In this document: positions 1 to 7,291 of the stretch, in pieces
How the letters are laid out: each line of letters opens with the position of its first letter
How positions within the stretch are numbered: position 1 is the first letter of the stretch
NCBI GenBank assembly: GCA_013003145.1
Contig: JABDLH010000250.1
Location: 1 to 20,325 of the forward strand
DNA: 20,325 bases
Source of the DNA: Flavobacteriaceae bacterium
GTDB lineage: Bacteria; Bacteroidota; Bacteroidia; Flavobacteriales; Flavobacteriaceae
Reading direction: 5' to 3'
Translations under genes and position numbers: made by a program
The notes under the pieces: model-generated
Told to the model about the DNA's origin: nothing
The model's database searches: none
What the model saw: the letters and a program-made list of their open reading frames with translations, nothing else

Positions 1-143
1 ATATCCGCCATCATGACATCCACGCTTACCGGGGAGTATAGCATGGGTATATAATTAAAAATCATAAACGTGATGAAGCCTACCGGAAGTACCCAGTATT
101 TCCAGAGGCCTAGATCGCCCCTATACCCTTGTTCTATGTACAT
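1..143 (-). CDS. CPBP-type intramembrane protease, N-terminal part (partial)
   Basis: Open from an ATG at 143 to the window edge, so only the first 47 residues are visible. They begin MYIEQGYRGDLGLWKYW and lead into a hydrophobic stretch at about residues 18-36. This opening resembles the N-terminus of flavobacterial CPBP-family (Abi/CaaX protease-like) membrane proteins, which often sit beside menC. The catalytic glutamate and histidine motifs lie outside the window, so the family call rests on the N-terminal pattern and context. The start overlaps the menC stop by 10 nt, which suggests translational coupling and a shared transcript. Activity and substrate cannot be judged. Confidence 0.6.
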   Translation of the reverse strand, partial: MYIEQGYRGDLGLWKYWVLPVGFITFMIFNYIPMLYSPVSVDVMMAD

Positions 144-1186
144 ATTCTGCTAATGATTGTTGGGTCCCATTTTTTTTCAGGACTGTAATATAAACATCCG
201 TTGCTTACCGTAAGCGGACTTTCAAAGTTGTTTGTAAAAAGGCTGCCCGTACCCAGGCCTTGCGGCATATCGCTTTCCAGGGTAAAGGTCCACTGGGCAA
301 TAGCATTAAGACCTACATTACTTTCCAGCGCACTGGTAATCCACCAGCCACAGCCTTGTGCTGCAGCGATCTTAATCCATTCTTCACTGCCTTTGTATCC
401 CCCAACCAGGCTTGGCTTAAGAATAATATACTGGGGTTTTACCCTGGCCAGAAGTTCTTCCTTCGTTGCTGCAGTATGAATACCGATAAGTTCCTCGTCC
501 AGGGCAACGGGAATGGGTGTACTGGCACAAATATTACGCATTAATTCCGGTTGTCCCTGCCTAATGGGTTGCTCTATGGAATGAATTTCAATAGGGGCCA
601 GCTTATCCAGTTTTCGCAGGGCTTCATCGGGCGAGAACGCTCCGTTGGCATCTACCCTGATCTCCAGTTCAGATGAAGGGAATACTCTGCGTATCCCCCG
701 AAGCAGGGCTAGTTCTGATTCAAAATCTATGGCCCCGATCTTCATTTTAAGACATGTAAAGCCTTGGTCAATCTTTGGCTGAATCTGCTGCTGCATATAG
801 TCGGGATCCCCCATCCATATCAGCCCATTGATCGGGATTGGCGCTTCTTCTTCGGTGAATGCTGAAGGAAACAAGTGGAAAGGATGTTCAGCTGAGAGGG
901 ACTGCATTGCTTGTTCCCAGCCAAAAAGAATGCTGGGATATTGCCATAATTCGGCTCGTATTTCTTCAGGGGAACACTCTATATTCTCGCATAACCATCG
1001 AAGCCTATCTGCATAATCCGGAAGATCATCAGCACTTAGCCCCCTGAACAGACCACACTCGCCTATACCCAAACGGGAATCCTGCTCCAATATGAGAAAC
1101 CAGGTCTCTTTCTGCCGGAGCACGCCCCTGGAGGTCCCTCCCGGTGTTTTAAAGTTGAGTATATATTTATGGTAGCTGGCTTTCAT
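134..1186 (-). CDS. menC: o-succinylbenzoate synthase (MenC)
   Basis: Dehydrates SHCHC to o-succinylbenzoate in cytoplasmic menaquinone synthesis. The 350-residue protein has the enolase-superfamily layout: an N-terminal capping domain, then a barrel. The barrel carries the catalytic KxK pair (K147 and K149 in CLKMKIG), the metal ligands D179 (RVDANG), E205 (SIEQP) and D230 (ALDEE), and the lysine K257 (ILKPS) on the opposite side. All key residues are present, so the enzyme should be active. Some relatives of this fold are dipeptide epimerases or N-acylamino acid racemases, but the surrounding men genes favour OSB synthase. It overlaps the following CPBP gene by 10 nt and has its own -7 box 10 nt before the ATG. 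Confidence 0.93.
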   Translation of the reverse strand: MKASYHKYILNFKTPGGTSRGVLRQKETWFLILEQDSRLGIGECGLFRGLSADDLPDYADRLRWLCENIECSPEEIRAELWQYPSILFGWEQAMQSLSAEHPFHLFPSAFTEEEAPIPINGLIWMGDPDYMQQQIQPKIDQGFTCLKMKIGAIDFESELALLRGIRRVFPSSELEIRVDANGAFSPDEALRKLDKLAPIEIHSIEQPIRQGQPELMRNICASTPIPVALDEELIGIHTAATKEELLARVKPQYIILKPSLVGGYKGSEEWIKIAAAQGCGWWITSALESNVGLNAIAQWTFTLESDMPQGLGTGSLFTNNFESPLTVSNGCLYYSPEKKWDPTIISRICT

Positions 1187-1196
1187 CCAATAGGGC

Positions 1197-1204
1197 CAAA
1201 TTTA
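1197..1204 (-). promoter_or_regulatory. -7 box of the menC promoter
   Basis: On the minus strand this reads TAAATTTG, a perfect match to the Bacteroidota -7 consensus TAnnTTTG, ending 10 nt before the menC ATG. No TTG is seen 17-23 nt upstream. The predicted leader is only about 5 nt. Confidence 0.5.
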
Positions 1205-1251
1205 AGTAATTTTCACTTCTAAAATAAAGTGATGTCAAGTATCTCCGGTAA

Positions 1252-1547
1252 GTGCTGAGGATGGAACACCAGGCCGACGGCATACAGCTTACCTTACTTT
1301 GTCCCGCTTATGGGCAAACCTCCATTGCAAAGTATGCCCTGCGGGTGGTGGGGAAAAGCAAGGTCGCACGGATAAGGCTACGGAAGCAGGCCTGGAACCT
1401 GCTACTGCAGCACTTAAAATGATCAATGCCATTAATGCATCCAAATACGAAGTGTATATTGGCGGTAAGGAGATCCTTGGAGTTTACCTCAAAAGATGGT
1501 TCCCGAAATTATAGCATAAAGTGGTGATGAAAAGCCAGGTAGTTTGA
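1252..1547 (+). pseudogene. Decayed C-terminal remnant of a short-chain dehydrogenase (SDR)
   Basis: Two reading frames together give the tail of a classical SDR. Frame one (1252-1341) reads VLRMEHQADGIQLTLLCP, then AYGQTSIAKYALR, matching the SDR stretch that normally reads CPGxVxTxI. The reading then moves to the frame of 1299 near 1341-1350 (consistent with loss of one base) and continues as GGEKQGRTDKATEAGLEP and EVYIGGKEILGVYLKRWF. It meets an in-frame TAG at 1512-1514, followed by HKVVMKSQVV and a final TGA at 1545-1547. The catalytic YxxxK and the Rossmann N-terminus are gone. The last stop codon abuts the UPF0173 stop on the other strand. Truncation, frameshift and nonsense codon together make this a dead gene. 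Confidence 0.82.
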
Positions 1548-2228
1548 TCAGAGCTGCAGGCTGCCACCAATTTCCAGAAGGTGTAATTCTTTCCCGGCCT
1601 TTTTAAAGGCATTACGGGCCTGGTCATGGTCAATTTCTATATAGCCGAAAGTGTCATAGTGATAGCCCATCACCTTGTCACATTTTATAAAATCTGAGGC
1701 AATTACAGCATCATCTATCCCCATGGTAAAGTTATCTCCTATGGGAAGGATGGCCAGGTCTAACTGGAACCGCAGGGGAATCAATTTCATGTCACTACTC
1801 AGGGCCGTATCCCCCGCTATATAAACTTGTTTACCCTCGGCCGATAAAATAAAACCACCGGGCTGACCACCGTAACTACCATCAGGAAATGAAGAAGTAT
1901 GAATGGCATTCACATATTTCAGGCTGCCAAAACTAAAGTCCCAGTTCCCTCCGTGGTTCATAGGGTGTGCTTTAAAACCCTTAGCTTCGTAATGGCTGGC
2001 AATTTCATAATTGCTCACAATAGTAGCACCGCTTTGTTCAGCTATGGCCTCTGTATCGAGAATATGATCCTGGTGGGCATGTGTAAGCAGGATAAAATCC
2101 GGGTTCAGGTCCTTAATGTCAATTTGGTCCTTAGCCTTATCATTGCCGGTGATAAAAGGATCTACTAAAATCGTTGTACTTTTTAATTGTATAAGAAGGC
2201 TGGCATGGCCCAGGAAAGTAATTTTCAT
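1548..2228 (-). CDS. UPF0173 metal-dependent hydrolase (metallo-beta-lactamase fold)
   Basis: A 226-residue protein of the UPF0173 family, the usual family size. The fold signature starts with FLGHASLLIQ and the metal-binding THAHQDH (H50, H52, D54, H55). Later ligand regions are AIHTSS, IAGDTALS and GYHYDTFG. There is no signal peptide, so it is cytoplasmic. Relatives include broad zinc-dependent hydrolases and L-ascorbate-6-phosphate lactonase-like proteins; the substrate here is unknown. It begins 26 nt after the histidine kinase stop on the same strand, with no promoter box seen in the gap, so it is probably co-transcribed with the kinase. UPF0173 genes are common near men genes in flavobacteria, which does not by itself show a role in quinone synthesis. 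Confidence 0.88.
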   Translation of the reverse strand: MKITFLGHASLLIQLKSTTILVDPFITGNDKAKDQIDIKDLNPDFILLTHAHQDHILDTEAIAEQSGATIVSNYEIASHYEAKGFKAHPMNHGGNWDFSFGSLKYVNAIHTSSFPDGSYGGQPGGFILSAEGKQVYIAGDTALSSDMKLIPLRFQLDLAILPIGDNFTMGIDDAVIASDFIKCDKVMGYHYDTFGYIEIDHDQARNAFKKAGKELHLLEIGGSLQL

Positions 2229-2254
2229 CTGTTGTCGTTTTCTGCCTAATTTAA

Positions 2255-4210
2255 CTATTTAAAGTTAAACCAGAAACGAACACCTTCGGTAGTATTATCA
2301 ATATTCAGAGTAGACTGCAGCTGGTTCACCAGTCGATTCATCAGTCGTATCCCCATAGAGGAATTTGCGCGTTCGTCCGAATCTTCGGATAATCCCACCC
2401 CGTTATCCGTATATTCAAAAAAGCCCTGGTCCCCGTTCTTTCTCAGGTGAATGTAGATCTTACCGTTATCCACGTGTTCCGGGAAGGCATATTTGAATGA
2501 ATTAGAGACGAGCTCGTTCAGGATGAGGCCAAAAGGAATGGCCCGGTCAATATCCAGTTCTACTCCCTCTGCATCTATAGTAATATTAATACTGTGGCCG
2601 CCTTTCTTAAAGACCGACTGCACACTGTTCACCAGGCTCTCTATATATCCCTGCATCTCAATAACAGACAGATCGTCGTTCTGGTATAATTTCTGGTGAA
2701 TAAGGGCCATGGCCTTGACACGGCTTTTCCCTTCCTCCAGGGCTTCTATAGCCGCTTTACTCCGGGTATTTTTTGTCTGCAGGCTTAAGAGACTGGAAAC
2801 CATTTGCAGGTTGTTTTTAACCCGGTGGTGAATCTCCTTCAGCAGGGAGTCTTTCTCTACGAGCGAGTTCTCTATTATGTGTTTCTGTTCTGCAATAAGC
2901 CTCTGGTTCTTAATACTCTTTAAGTAAGCATAGACCAGCCCGGCAAAGCCCAACAAGGTAAATATAAGACTGATGAAGACCAGGTTGATCCGTTCATCCT
3001 TTGCCTGCATTTCACTCCTCGTCCGCTCCATTTCCAGTTTCTGGGCATCGATCATCCGCCTGGAATTAGCCAGGTCTTCCTGGGCCACGACGGCGACCAA
3101 CTGCTGTTTTTTAATAGAGGATTCGTTGAAGTCTATAGAATCGAGTAAACGGAAATTCTTTCTCAGGAAAAAGCTTTCGTTCCTGAAATCCTGCATTTTG
3201 TTATAGTAGGCAGCCAGTAAACGATTCTTTTTCAGGATATTTTCCACCTTCTTAAACTGGAAATTCTTATCCAGGTACCGTTTGGCCATATCGTAATTCT
3301 CAAGCTGCAGGTGAGCCTCGGCCAGCGCCAGTGAATTTTCTATCACATCCGAGGAATACTGGCCGATCCGGTTCTCATCAATGATCGCGATACTGTTTTC
3401 CAGGTACGGAACAGCCTCTTTATACTGCCCCAGCTGAACATAGCACTTACCGATATTACCTTCTATCACACCACGCAAAAACTTCCCCTTTACGATTTCT
3501 TTCTCGGTCTTAACCCGGCTGAGGTCGTTCAGGAAAACCTCTATAAAACCTTTGGCTTTAGAAAGGTTTGTGATGGCAGTAGATGGAGATTTATCAAGTC
3601 TCAGGTAATTCCCGACATTGTTGTGATACGCTGCCAGCCCGTAAAAATCATCTTCAGCTATCGTTTTCTTCACCTCCATGATGTAATCATTCATGGCCTT
3701 ACGGTGCAACCCAAGGTTAGAATAGATATCGTAAAAGGCTATGTTTTCAGTAATACCGAGTTCTCTTTTTTCTTTCCTGATGTCTATCTGTTTGTCAAAG
3801 AACTGCAACTGGGCGTAAGTGTCGTCCATCAGGTCTAACAAAATTTCTTTTGTTTCCGGCTGCATGTGGTCTTTCCCGGTATATAGAACATTGGCAATGG
3901 CAATGCTCTTATCATAATCACCCATATCGTAATAGATCTGGGCCTGCATTAGTCGGAACTGTTTTGATGCAAGGGAGTCCCCTACCTTTTCTGTTATGTT
4001 CAGGTAAGCGTTGACCACGTCAAGCCAATCATAGGCAGAATTGTCATTATAGCGGTTAGGGGTTTCAAAAAAGAAATTAAATTTCTCCGTCGGATCTTCA
4101 GTTTCTTCAAAGCGTTTCAGCAAATTGTTCTCCCCGCTGAATTCCTGTGCAACGGCAGGCTGTAGCGCAAAAAAAAGAAACAGAATTATGTAAGCAGCGT
4201 ACTTTAGCAT
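2255..4210 (-). CDS. TPR-containing sensor histidine kinase (HisKA_2 family)
   Basis: A 651-residue membrane sensor kinase. It has a signal peptide (cleavage near AVAQ, residue 22) and a long extracytoplasmic helical region (about 25-370) with TPR-like repeats such as GKCYVQLGQYKEAVPYLENS. A coiled coil follows, then one membrane segment (about 408-430). The phosphoacceptor motif EIHHRVKNNLQ has the probable phosphohistidine at H462. The C-terminal HATPase domain shows the N box (LNELVSNSFKYA, about 564-575) and DNGVGL (about 602-607). This architecture in Bacteroidota commonly pairs with REC-LytTR regulators, and one is encoded upstream on the same strand at 4859-5611. The pairing is inferred. 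The ligand of the periplasmic TPR region is unknown. Confidence 0.92.
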   Translation of the reverse strand: MLKYAAYIILFLFFALQPAVAQEFSGENNLLKRFEETEDPTEKFNFFFETPNRYNDNSAYDWLDVVNAYLNITEKVGDSLASKQFRLMQAQIYYDMGDYDKSIAIANVLYTGKDHMQPETKEILLDLMDDTYAQLQFFDKQIDIRKEKRELGITENIAFYDIYSNLGLHRKAMNDYIMEVKKTIAEDDFYGLAAYHNNVGNYLRLDKSPSTAITNLSKAKGFIEVFLNDLSRVKTEKEIVKGKFLRGVIEGNIGKCYVQLGQYKEAVPYLENSIAIIDENRIGQYSSDVIENSLALAEAHLQLENYDMAKRYLDKNFQFKKVENILKKNRLLAAYYNKMQDFRNESFFLRKNFRLLDSIDFNESSIKKQQLVAVVAQEDLANSRRMIDAQKLEMERTRSEMQAKDERINLVFISLIFTLLGFAGLVYAYLKSIKNQRLIAEQKHIIENSLVEKDSLLKEIHHRVKNNLQMVSSLLSLQTKNTRSKAAIEALEEGKSRVKAMALIHQKLYQNDDLSVIEMQGYIESLVNSVQSVFKKGGHSINITIDAEGVELDIDRAIPFGLILNELVSNSFKYAFPEHVDNGKIYIHLRKNGDQGFFEYTDNGVGLSEDSDERANSSMGIRLMNRLVNQLQSTLNIDNTTEGVRFWFNFK

Positions 4211-4237
4211 GGTATACTTAACGTCATTGAATACAAC

Positions 4238-4269
4238 CAGAAATATTCGTTTCCCGGATCAGGAGGCAA
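4238..4269 (-). promoter_or_regulatory. Candidate promoter of the histidine kinase
   Basis: On the minus strand, TTG (4267-4269), 21 nt, then TATTTCTG (4238-4245), one mismatch from TAnnTTTG. The spacing fits the Bacteroidota range. The box ends 27 nt before the ATG. The -33 triplet lies in an A/T-run inverted repeat (GGCAA...TTGCC, 4265-4296). Confidence 0.45.
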
Positions 4270-4360
4270 AAAAACAACTTTTTTTTATTCCTTGCCTGCT
4301 AACTCTTAACGATTATTAGCCGGTATTGTTGTGGCCGGGCCTCAGTATGTATTATTGATT

Positions 4361-4379
4361 TATAGTTGTATCAACTATA
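4361..4379. repeat. Perfect 19-nt palindrome upstream of the histidine kinase
   Basis: TATAGTTG-TAT-CAACTATA has perfect 8-nt arms with a 3-nt spacer. It lies about 90 nt upstream of the candidate kinase promoter and just downstream of a minus-strand terminator. There is no T-run, so it looks more like a protein-binding site than a terminator. The binding factor is unknown. Confidence 0.4.
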
Positions 4380-4404
4380 TGCAATTACTCACCGGGCAAC
4401 ATAT

Positions 4405-4435
4405 AAAAAAGGCTATGCAAAAATTGCACAGCCTT
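4405..4435 (-). terminator. Minus-strand intrinsic terminator with no gene attached
   Basis: Arms 4409-4420 and 4424-4435 form a 12-pair stem with a 3-nt loop. The one non-Watson-Crick position is G.U in minus-strand RNA but A.C on the plus strand, so it is built for minus-strand transcription. A T-run follows. The nearest confirmed upstream gene on this strand, the response regulator, already has its own terminator. Confidence 0.7.
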
Positions 4436-4486
4436 AAGCAGGTTTTGGTTATTAGGGTAAGATTTGGGACGTTGCGAACAACATCT

Positions 4487-4494
4487 CAAAGGTA
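4487..4494 (-). promoter_or_regulatory. Isolated -7 box ahead of the 4405-4435 terminator
   Basis: Minus strand TACCTTTG is a perfect TAnnTTTG, but no TTG lies 17-23 nt upstream (the nearest is TTC at a gap of 23). If used, it would give a transcript of about 75-80 nt ending at the terminator. Weak on its own. Confidence 0.25.
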
Positions 4495-4632
4495 ACTGAA
4501 GATCACGAGCAGAATCTGAAATTGTTGTCAACTCCCCTAATGTTGTTGTAAAATGATACCCGCCCGAAAAAACATTGCCGTACATCGACAAAAGCTGTCA
4601 TTTCATAGTAACTGTAAGACATACCTGGCATC

Positions 4633-4670
4633 AAAAAAAAAAGAGCCCCATCCGGCAGATGAGACTCTTT
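4633..4670 (-). terminator. Strong minus-strand terminator with no gene attached
   Basis: Arms 4658-4670 and 4640-4652 form a 13-pair stem around the loop TGCCG. Two pairs are G.U in minus-strand RNA but C.A mismatches on the plus strand, so it is strand-specific. A run of at least seven T follows. No coding gene lies between it and the terminator at 4810-4841. Confidence 0.78.
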
Positions 4671-4716
4671 TACGAGAACACTATATGAAAATGAAAATAA
4701 CTATCTGATTAATTAC
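4633..4716 (-). ncRNA. Putative small RNA of about 84 nt
   Basis: A promoter-like pair (4721-4750) and a strong strand-specific terminator (4633-4670) bracket a short non-coding stretch on the minus strand. The predicted start is near 4716 and the end near 4633. I see no reading frame of note inside. It could be a free-standing small RNA, or a terminated leader or read-through control element of the kinase region. I recognise no known RNA family. Confidence 0.4.
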
Positions 4717-4720
4717 CCTC

Positions 4721-4750
4721 CGAAAATACAGTGATGTATACGTTGTTCAA
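4721..4750 (-). promoter_or_regulatory. Candidate promoter of the putative small RNA
   Basis: Minus strand TTG (4748-4750), 19 nt, TATTTTCG (4721-4728), one mismatch from TAnnTTTG with the commonest spacing. No coding gene starts downstream before the terminator. Confidence 0.45.
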
Positions 4751-4809
4751 AAAGATTGTTGTAAAGACCTTGAAAATTGTGGTGAACTGAATACGTCATA
4801 GGGTTAAGC

Positions 4810-4841
4810 AAAAAAAAACGACCCAAAATGGGCCGTTTTTT
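4810..4841 (-). terminator. Terminator of the LytTR response regulator gene
   Basis: Arms around 4813-4825 and 4829-4841 (AAACG, A, CCCA / TGGG, C, CGTTT) form a stem with a 3-nt loop. The A/C position becomes G.U in minus-strand RNA. A T-run follows on the minus strand, about 20 nt after the regulator stop codon. Confidence 0.8.
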
Positions 4842-4858
4842 ATGCTATGTGAATGCGA

Positions 4859-5611
4859 TTAAGAATTCATCGATGAGATGATAAACTCTTTAAATTCCTT
4901 GGATATCGGGATCAGCGTATTGTTGATCATAATATCTTTTGAATTGATGGCATCAATATGATCTACGTTTACAATATAGGACTTGTGAGCCCTGTAAAAC
5001 TTATGCTTTGGTAATTTCTCCAGGTAATCCTTTAAGGGAGAGCGCACCAGGAATTTTTTATCGATAGTGTTTACCTCCAGGTATACATTATCTGCCTTTA
5101 TAAACTGAATGTCTTCAAATTGAATCCTGTAGTAAAGGTGTTGTTTCTTTACAAAGATCGAATCTTTCAGTACTGAGTTAGATACCACCTCGTCATCATC
5201 GCTCTGTGGAGCATTGTCGTTTACCTTATCGCTGTAACTGAAATTGGATAAGGCGATCTCTATGGAGGTGTACAGGTCTTGTTGCTCGAAAGGTTTTACA
5301 AGGTAACCGTTTGGTTTTACCGTCTTTGCATTCTCCACGGTAGCCCTGTCCGAGTTGGAAGTGACGAAAATAAAAGGAATATTATAATTTTCCCGGATGT
5401 GTTTTCCCAGGTCTATACCTGTTTTATCCGAAGCCAGGATGATATCGATCAAAACCAGGTCTACCTGTTTGGTCTTTAGCACCTCTTCGGCCTGTTCATA
5501 AACGATCACGTTATCAACGATCTCGTAACCGATCTCCTCTAGCATTGACTGCATATCGTCGGCAATGATCACATTGTCCTCGACGATAAGAATCTTAATA
5601 GGTTGTTCCAA
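4859..5611 (-). CDS. LytTR-family response regulator
   Basis: A 250-residue cytoplasmic transcription regulator. The receiver domain (about 5-120) has the acidic pair E11-D12 (LIVEDN), the phospho-acceptor D56 (LVLID), T84 (FVTSN) and K106 (YLVKPF). An acidic linker (about 125-145) leads to a LytTR DNA-binding domain (about 150-248) containing FIKADNVYLEV and FYRAHKSYIVNV. The start codon is TTG at 5611: the frame has a TGA a short way upstream and no ATG or GTG between, and the TTG places KILIVEDN where the family has it. It probably partners the HisKA_2 kinase at 2255-4210, although the two genes are separated by 648 nt and a terminator. A perfect -7 box overlaps the end of menA, so it is likely transcribed independently. 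Confidence 0.92.
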   Translation of the reverse strand: MEQPIKILIVEDNVIIADDMQSMLEEIGYEIVDNVIVYEQAEEVLKTKQVDLVLIDIILASDKTGIDLGKHIRENYNIPFIFVTSNSDRATVENAKTVKPNGYLVKPFEQQDLYTSIEIALSNFSYSDKVNDNAPQSDDDEVVSNSVLKDSIFVKKQHLYYRIQFEDIQFIKADNVYLEVNTIDKKFLVRSPLKDYLEKLPKHKFYRAHKSYIVNVDHIDAINSKDIMINNTLIPISKEFKEFIISSMNS

Positions 5612-5642
5612 ATTTGTAAGGTTTAGTGGGTTGTCCTTATAT

Positions 5643-5650
5643 CAAAATTA
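5643..5650 (-). promoter_or_regulatory. -7 box of the response regulator, overlapping the menA stop
   Basis: Minus strand TAATTTTG, a perfect TAnnTTTG that includes the menA TAA stop codon (5648-5650). No TTG at 17-23 nt. The predicted leader is about 26 nt. Confidence 0.45.
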
Positions 5651-6562
5651 CAAAAAATAATTGAACGCGATAAAACAAAGAAAAGCCAGCAAAAATGTGC
5701 TGAGGGCTAATTTTTTGAGTTCGGGATCAAACATCCTGGGGTCCTTGATGCCGTAAACCGTACTCGTGTGGACGATTATCGGGATAAATGCCAACAGGTA
5801 AAAACTGCTCCAGGATAAGCCTGTGGTATATAGCGCAAAGGTGAGCATACAAAGGAATGCCGTCCCTAAAAGGATGTAATGATAAATTTTTCCCCGTTCA
5901 AATCCCAGGTTTACCACAAGTGTTATTTTCCCGGCTTTCTTATCCGGGATACTATCCCTCAGATTATTCAGGTTAAGTACAGCTGTACTCAATGCCCCAA
6001 TGGTCATTGCCGGTAGCAAAGCAATTAAACTGAGTTCCTTGGTAAAAAGATACATAGTTCCCAGGACGCTTAACAATCCGAAGAACAAGAAGACAAAAAG
6101 ATCACCCAGGCCTTTATAACCATAGGCTGATGCCCCCACTGTATAACGGATAGCCGCCCAAATACTGGCCAGGCCCAATCCTAAGAATATGGCAATAGTC
6201 CAGAACTCTGAGGGGGTAAATGCGGTAGCCAATAGTGCGGTGATCAGGATAATGTCTATAATGACAGAAATGATGATTCCTTTCTTGAGTTCTGATCTGC
6301 TCAGCAAACCTGCCTGCAGCGCTCTTTCCGGGCCTATCCTTTCTTCATTATCGGTACCCCTGACCCCGTCACCATAATCGTTGGCAAAATTTGAGGTCAC
6401 CTGCAGCCCTACCGTGGTTATGAGGGCTAAAATTAGGATTGTGGTATCCGGTTCCAGGTACAACGCCGCAAGAGCGGTACCCATCAATATGCCGGAAAGG
6501 GATAATGGCAGCGTTCGCAACCTGGCGGCGTAGAGCCAGGCCCTTATTTTATTTGAAATCAA
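5648..6562 (-). CDS. menA: 1,4-dihydroxy-2-naphthoate polyprenyltransferase (MenA)
   Basis: Attaches the polyprenyl tail to dihydroxynaphthoate, giving demethylmenaquinone in the inner membrane. The 304-residue protein has the UbiA-family pattern: about eight or nine membrane segments, the first aspartate motif NDYGD (N61-D65) in NFANDYGDGVRG, and a second, RDSIPDKKAGK, at about 202-212. The opening AARLRTLPLSLSGILMGTAL is typical of MenA. The start is TTG at 6562, inside TTGA that also holds the stop of the SPOR gene. A TGA lies four codons upstream in the same frame and no ATG occurs before residue 27, so TTG is the only sensible start. Translation is therefore probably coupled to the SPOR gene. 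Confidence 0.94.
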   Translation of the reverse strand: MISNKIRAWLYAARLRTLPLSLSGILMGTALAALYLEPDTTILILALITTVGLQVTSNFANDYGDGVRGTDNEERIGPERALQAGLLSRSELKKGIIISVIIDIILITALLATAFTPSEFWTIAIFLGLGLASIWAAIRYTVGASAYGYKGLGDLFVFLFFGLLSVLGTMYLFTKELSLIALLPAMTIGALSTAVLNLNNLRDSIPDKKAGKITLVVNLGFERGKIYHYILLGTAFLCMLTFALYTTGLSWSSFYLLAFIPIIVHTSTVYGIKDPRMFDPELKKLALSTFLLAFLCFIAFNYFL

Positions 6563-7164
6563 TACGGATTTTCAATTTTAATGCGTTTCCCATCTTTATA
6601 AGAAGCGACAAAGGCGTCCTGGAAACCCATATCCACTAATTGTTTCCTGAATTTCTGGGCTTCGCTGAGCGTTTCAAAATTGCCGAGCGAATAGGAATAA
6701 AATGGATTCGTTTTAACAAACATGGTATTGGTAAGAGCTTCCGAAGCAAGGGTTACGTTATTGTCTACAAAAGATTTGATCTGAACAGAATAGATGAGAT
6801 CTTTTTCAAGAAATTTCTTAGCGAGGTAAAACTCCTTCACCAGGCTAAGCTCTTCGTTCTGCCTCCTCAGGTTGTCTATCCTGTTCTTAACAGCATCCAG
6901 GCTATCCAGGGACATCACCATATTGTTGGAGTTAAACCCCTGCTGCTGTTTACTACTACTGTAGCCTGCAGAAAAAGAGGTGAAAGCCAGGGCACCGACG
7001 AGAAAAACCCCGGTAATCCCGGCCAGTATGTTCCTCTGAATCTTACTTCGCTTCAGTTCCTTGTTCTTAAATTTGATCTGATCCAGTAAACGTTCGTTGA
7101 TGATCTGGGCCTTGTCAATATCCTTGTGCAATTCCAGCAGATCGCTTTCCTCAATGAATGGCAT
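6559..7164 (-). CDS. SPOR-domain membrane protein
   Basis: A 201-residue bitopic protein. It has a short cytoplasmic helical and coiled region (about 5-45), one membrane segment (about 46-68), an outer coiled coil (about 88-120), and a C-terminal SPOR-like domain (about 122-198) with YSVQIKSF and YSLGNFETLSEAQKFRKQL. SPOR domains bind peptidoglycan glycan strands lacking stem peptides, often at division sites, so an envelope or division role is likely but unproven here. The stop codon overlaps the menA start (TTGA). A perfect -7 box stands about 74 nt upstream. Co-transcription of a cell-wall-binding protein with menA may be chance clustering. Confidence 0.83.
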   Translation of the reverse strand: MPFIEESDLLELHKDIDKAQIINERLLDQIKFKNKELKRSKIQRNILAGITGVFLVGALAFTSFSAGYSSSKQQQGFNSNNMVMSLDSLDAVKNRIDNLRRQNEELSLVKEFYLAKKFLEKDLIYSVQIKSFVDNNVTLASEALTNTMFVKTNPFYSYSLGNFETLSEAQKFRKQLVDMGFQDAFVASYKDGKRIKIENPY

Positions 7165-7238
7165 ATGTTGTGCTTTTGGTGGCGTTCAAATTGTGGTTAT
7201 TAAAGAGCTAACTCTCAACAAAATAATCAAGGTTTAAA

Positions 7239-7246
7239 CAAATATA
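7239..7246 (-). promoter_or_regulatory. -7 box of the SPOR-menA transcript
   Basis: Minus strand TATATTTG, a perfect TAnnTTTG, 74 nt before the SPOR ATG. The nearest TTG is only 12 nt upstream, too close for a -33 element. Confidence 0.4.
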
Positions 7247-7291
7247 TATCTTTTGTCCCAAGTTTAATACCCGGGAGATGCATTTCATCGA

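Noticed and set aside
4385..4591. 68-codon open frame on the minus strand in the kinase-regulator gap
   Set aside because: It runs through the terminator hairpin at 4405-4435, has no recognisable features and looks like chance translation of non-coding DNA.
6640..7089. 149-codon plus-strand frame opposite the SPOR gene
   Set aside because: Antisense shadow; the minus-strand protein has coherent membrane and SPOR features.
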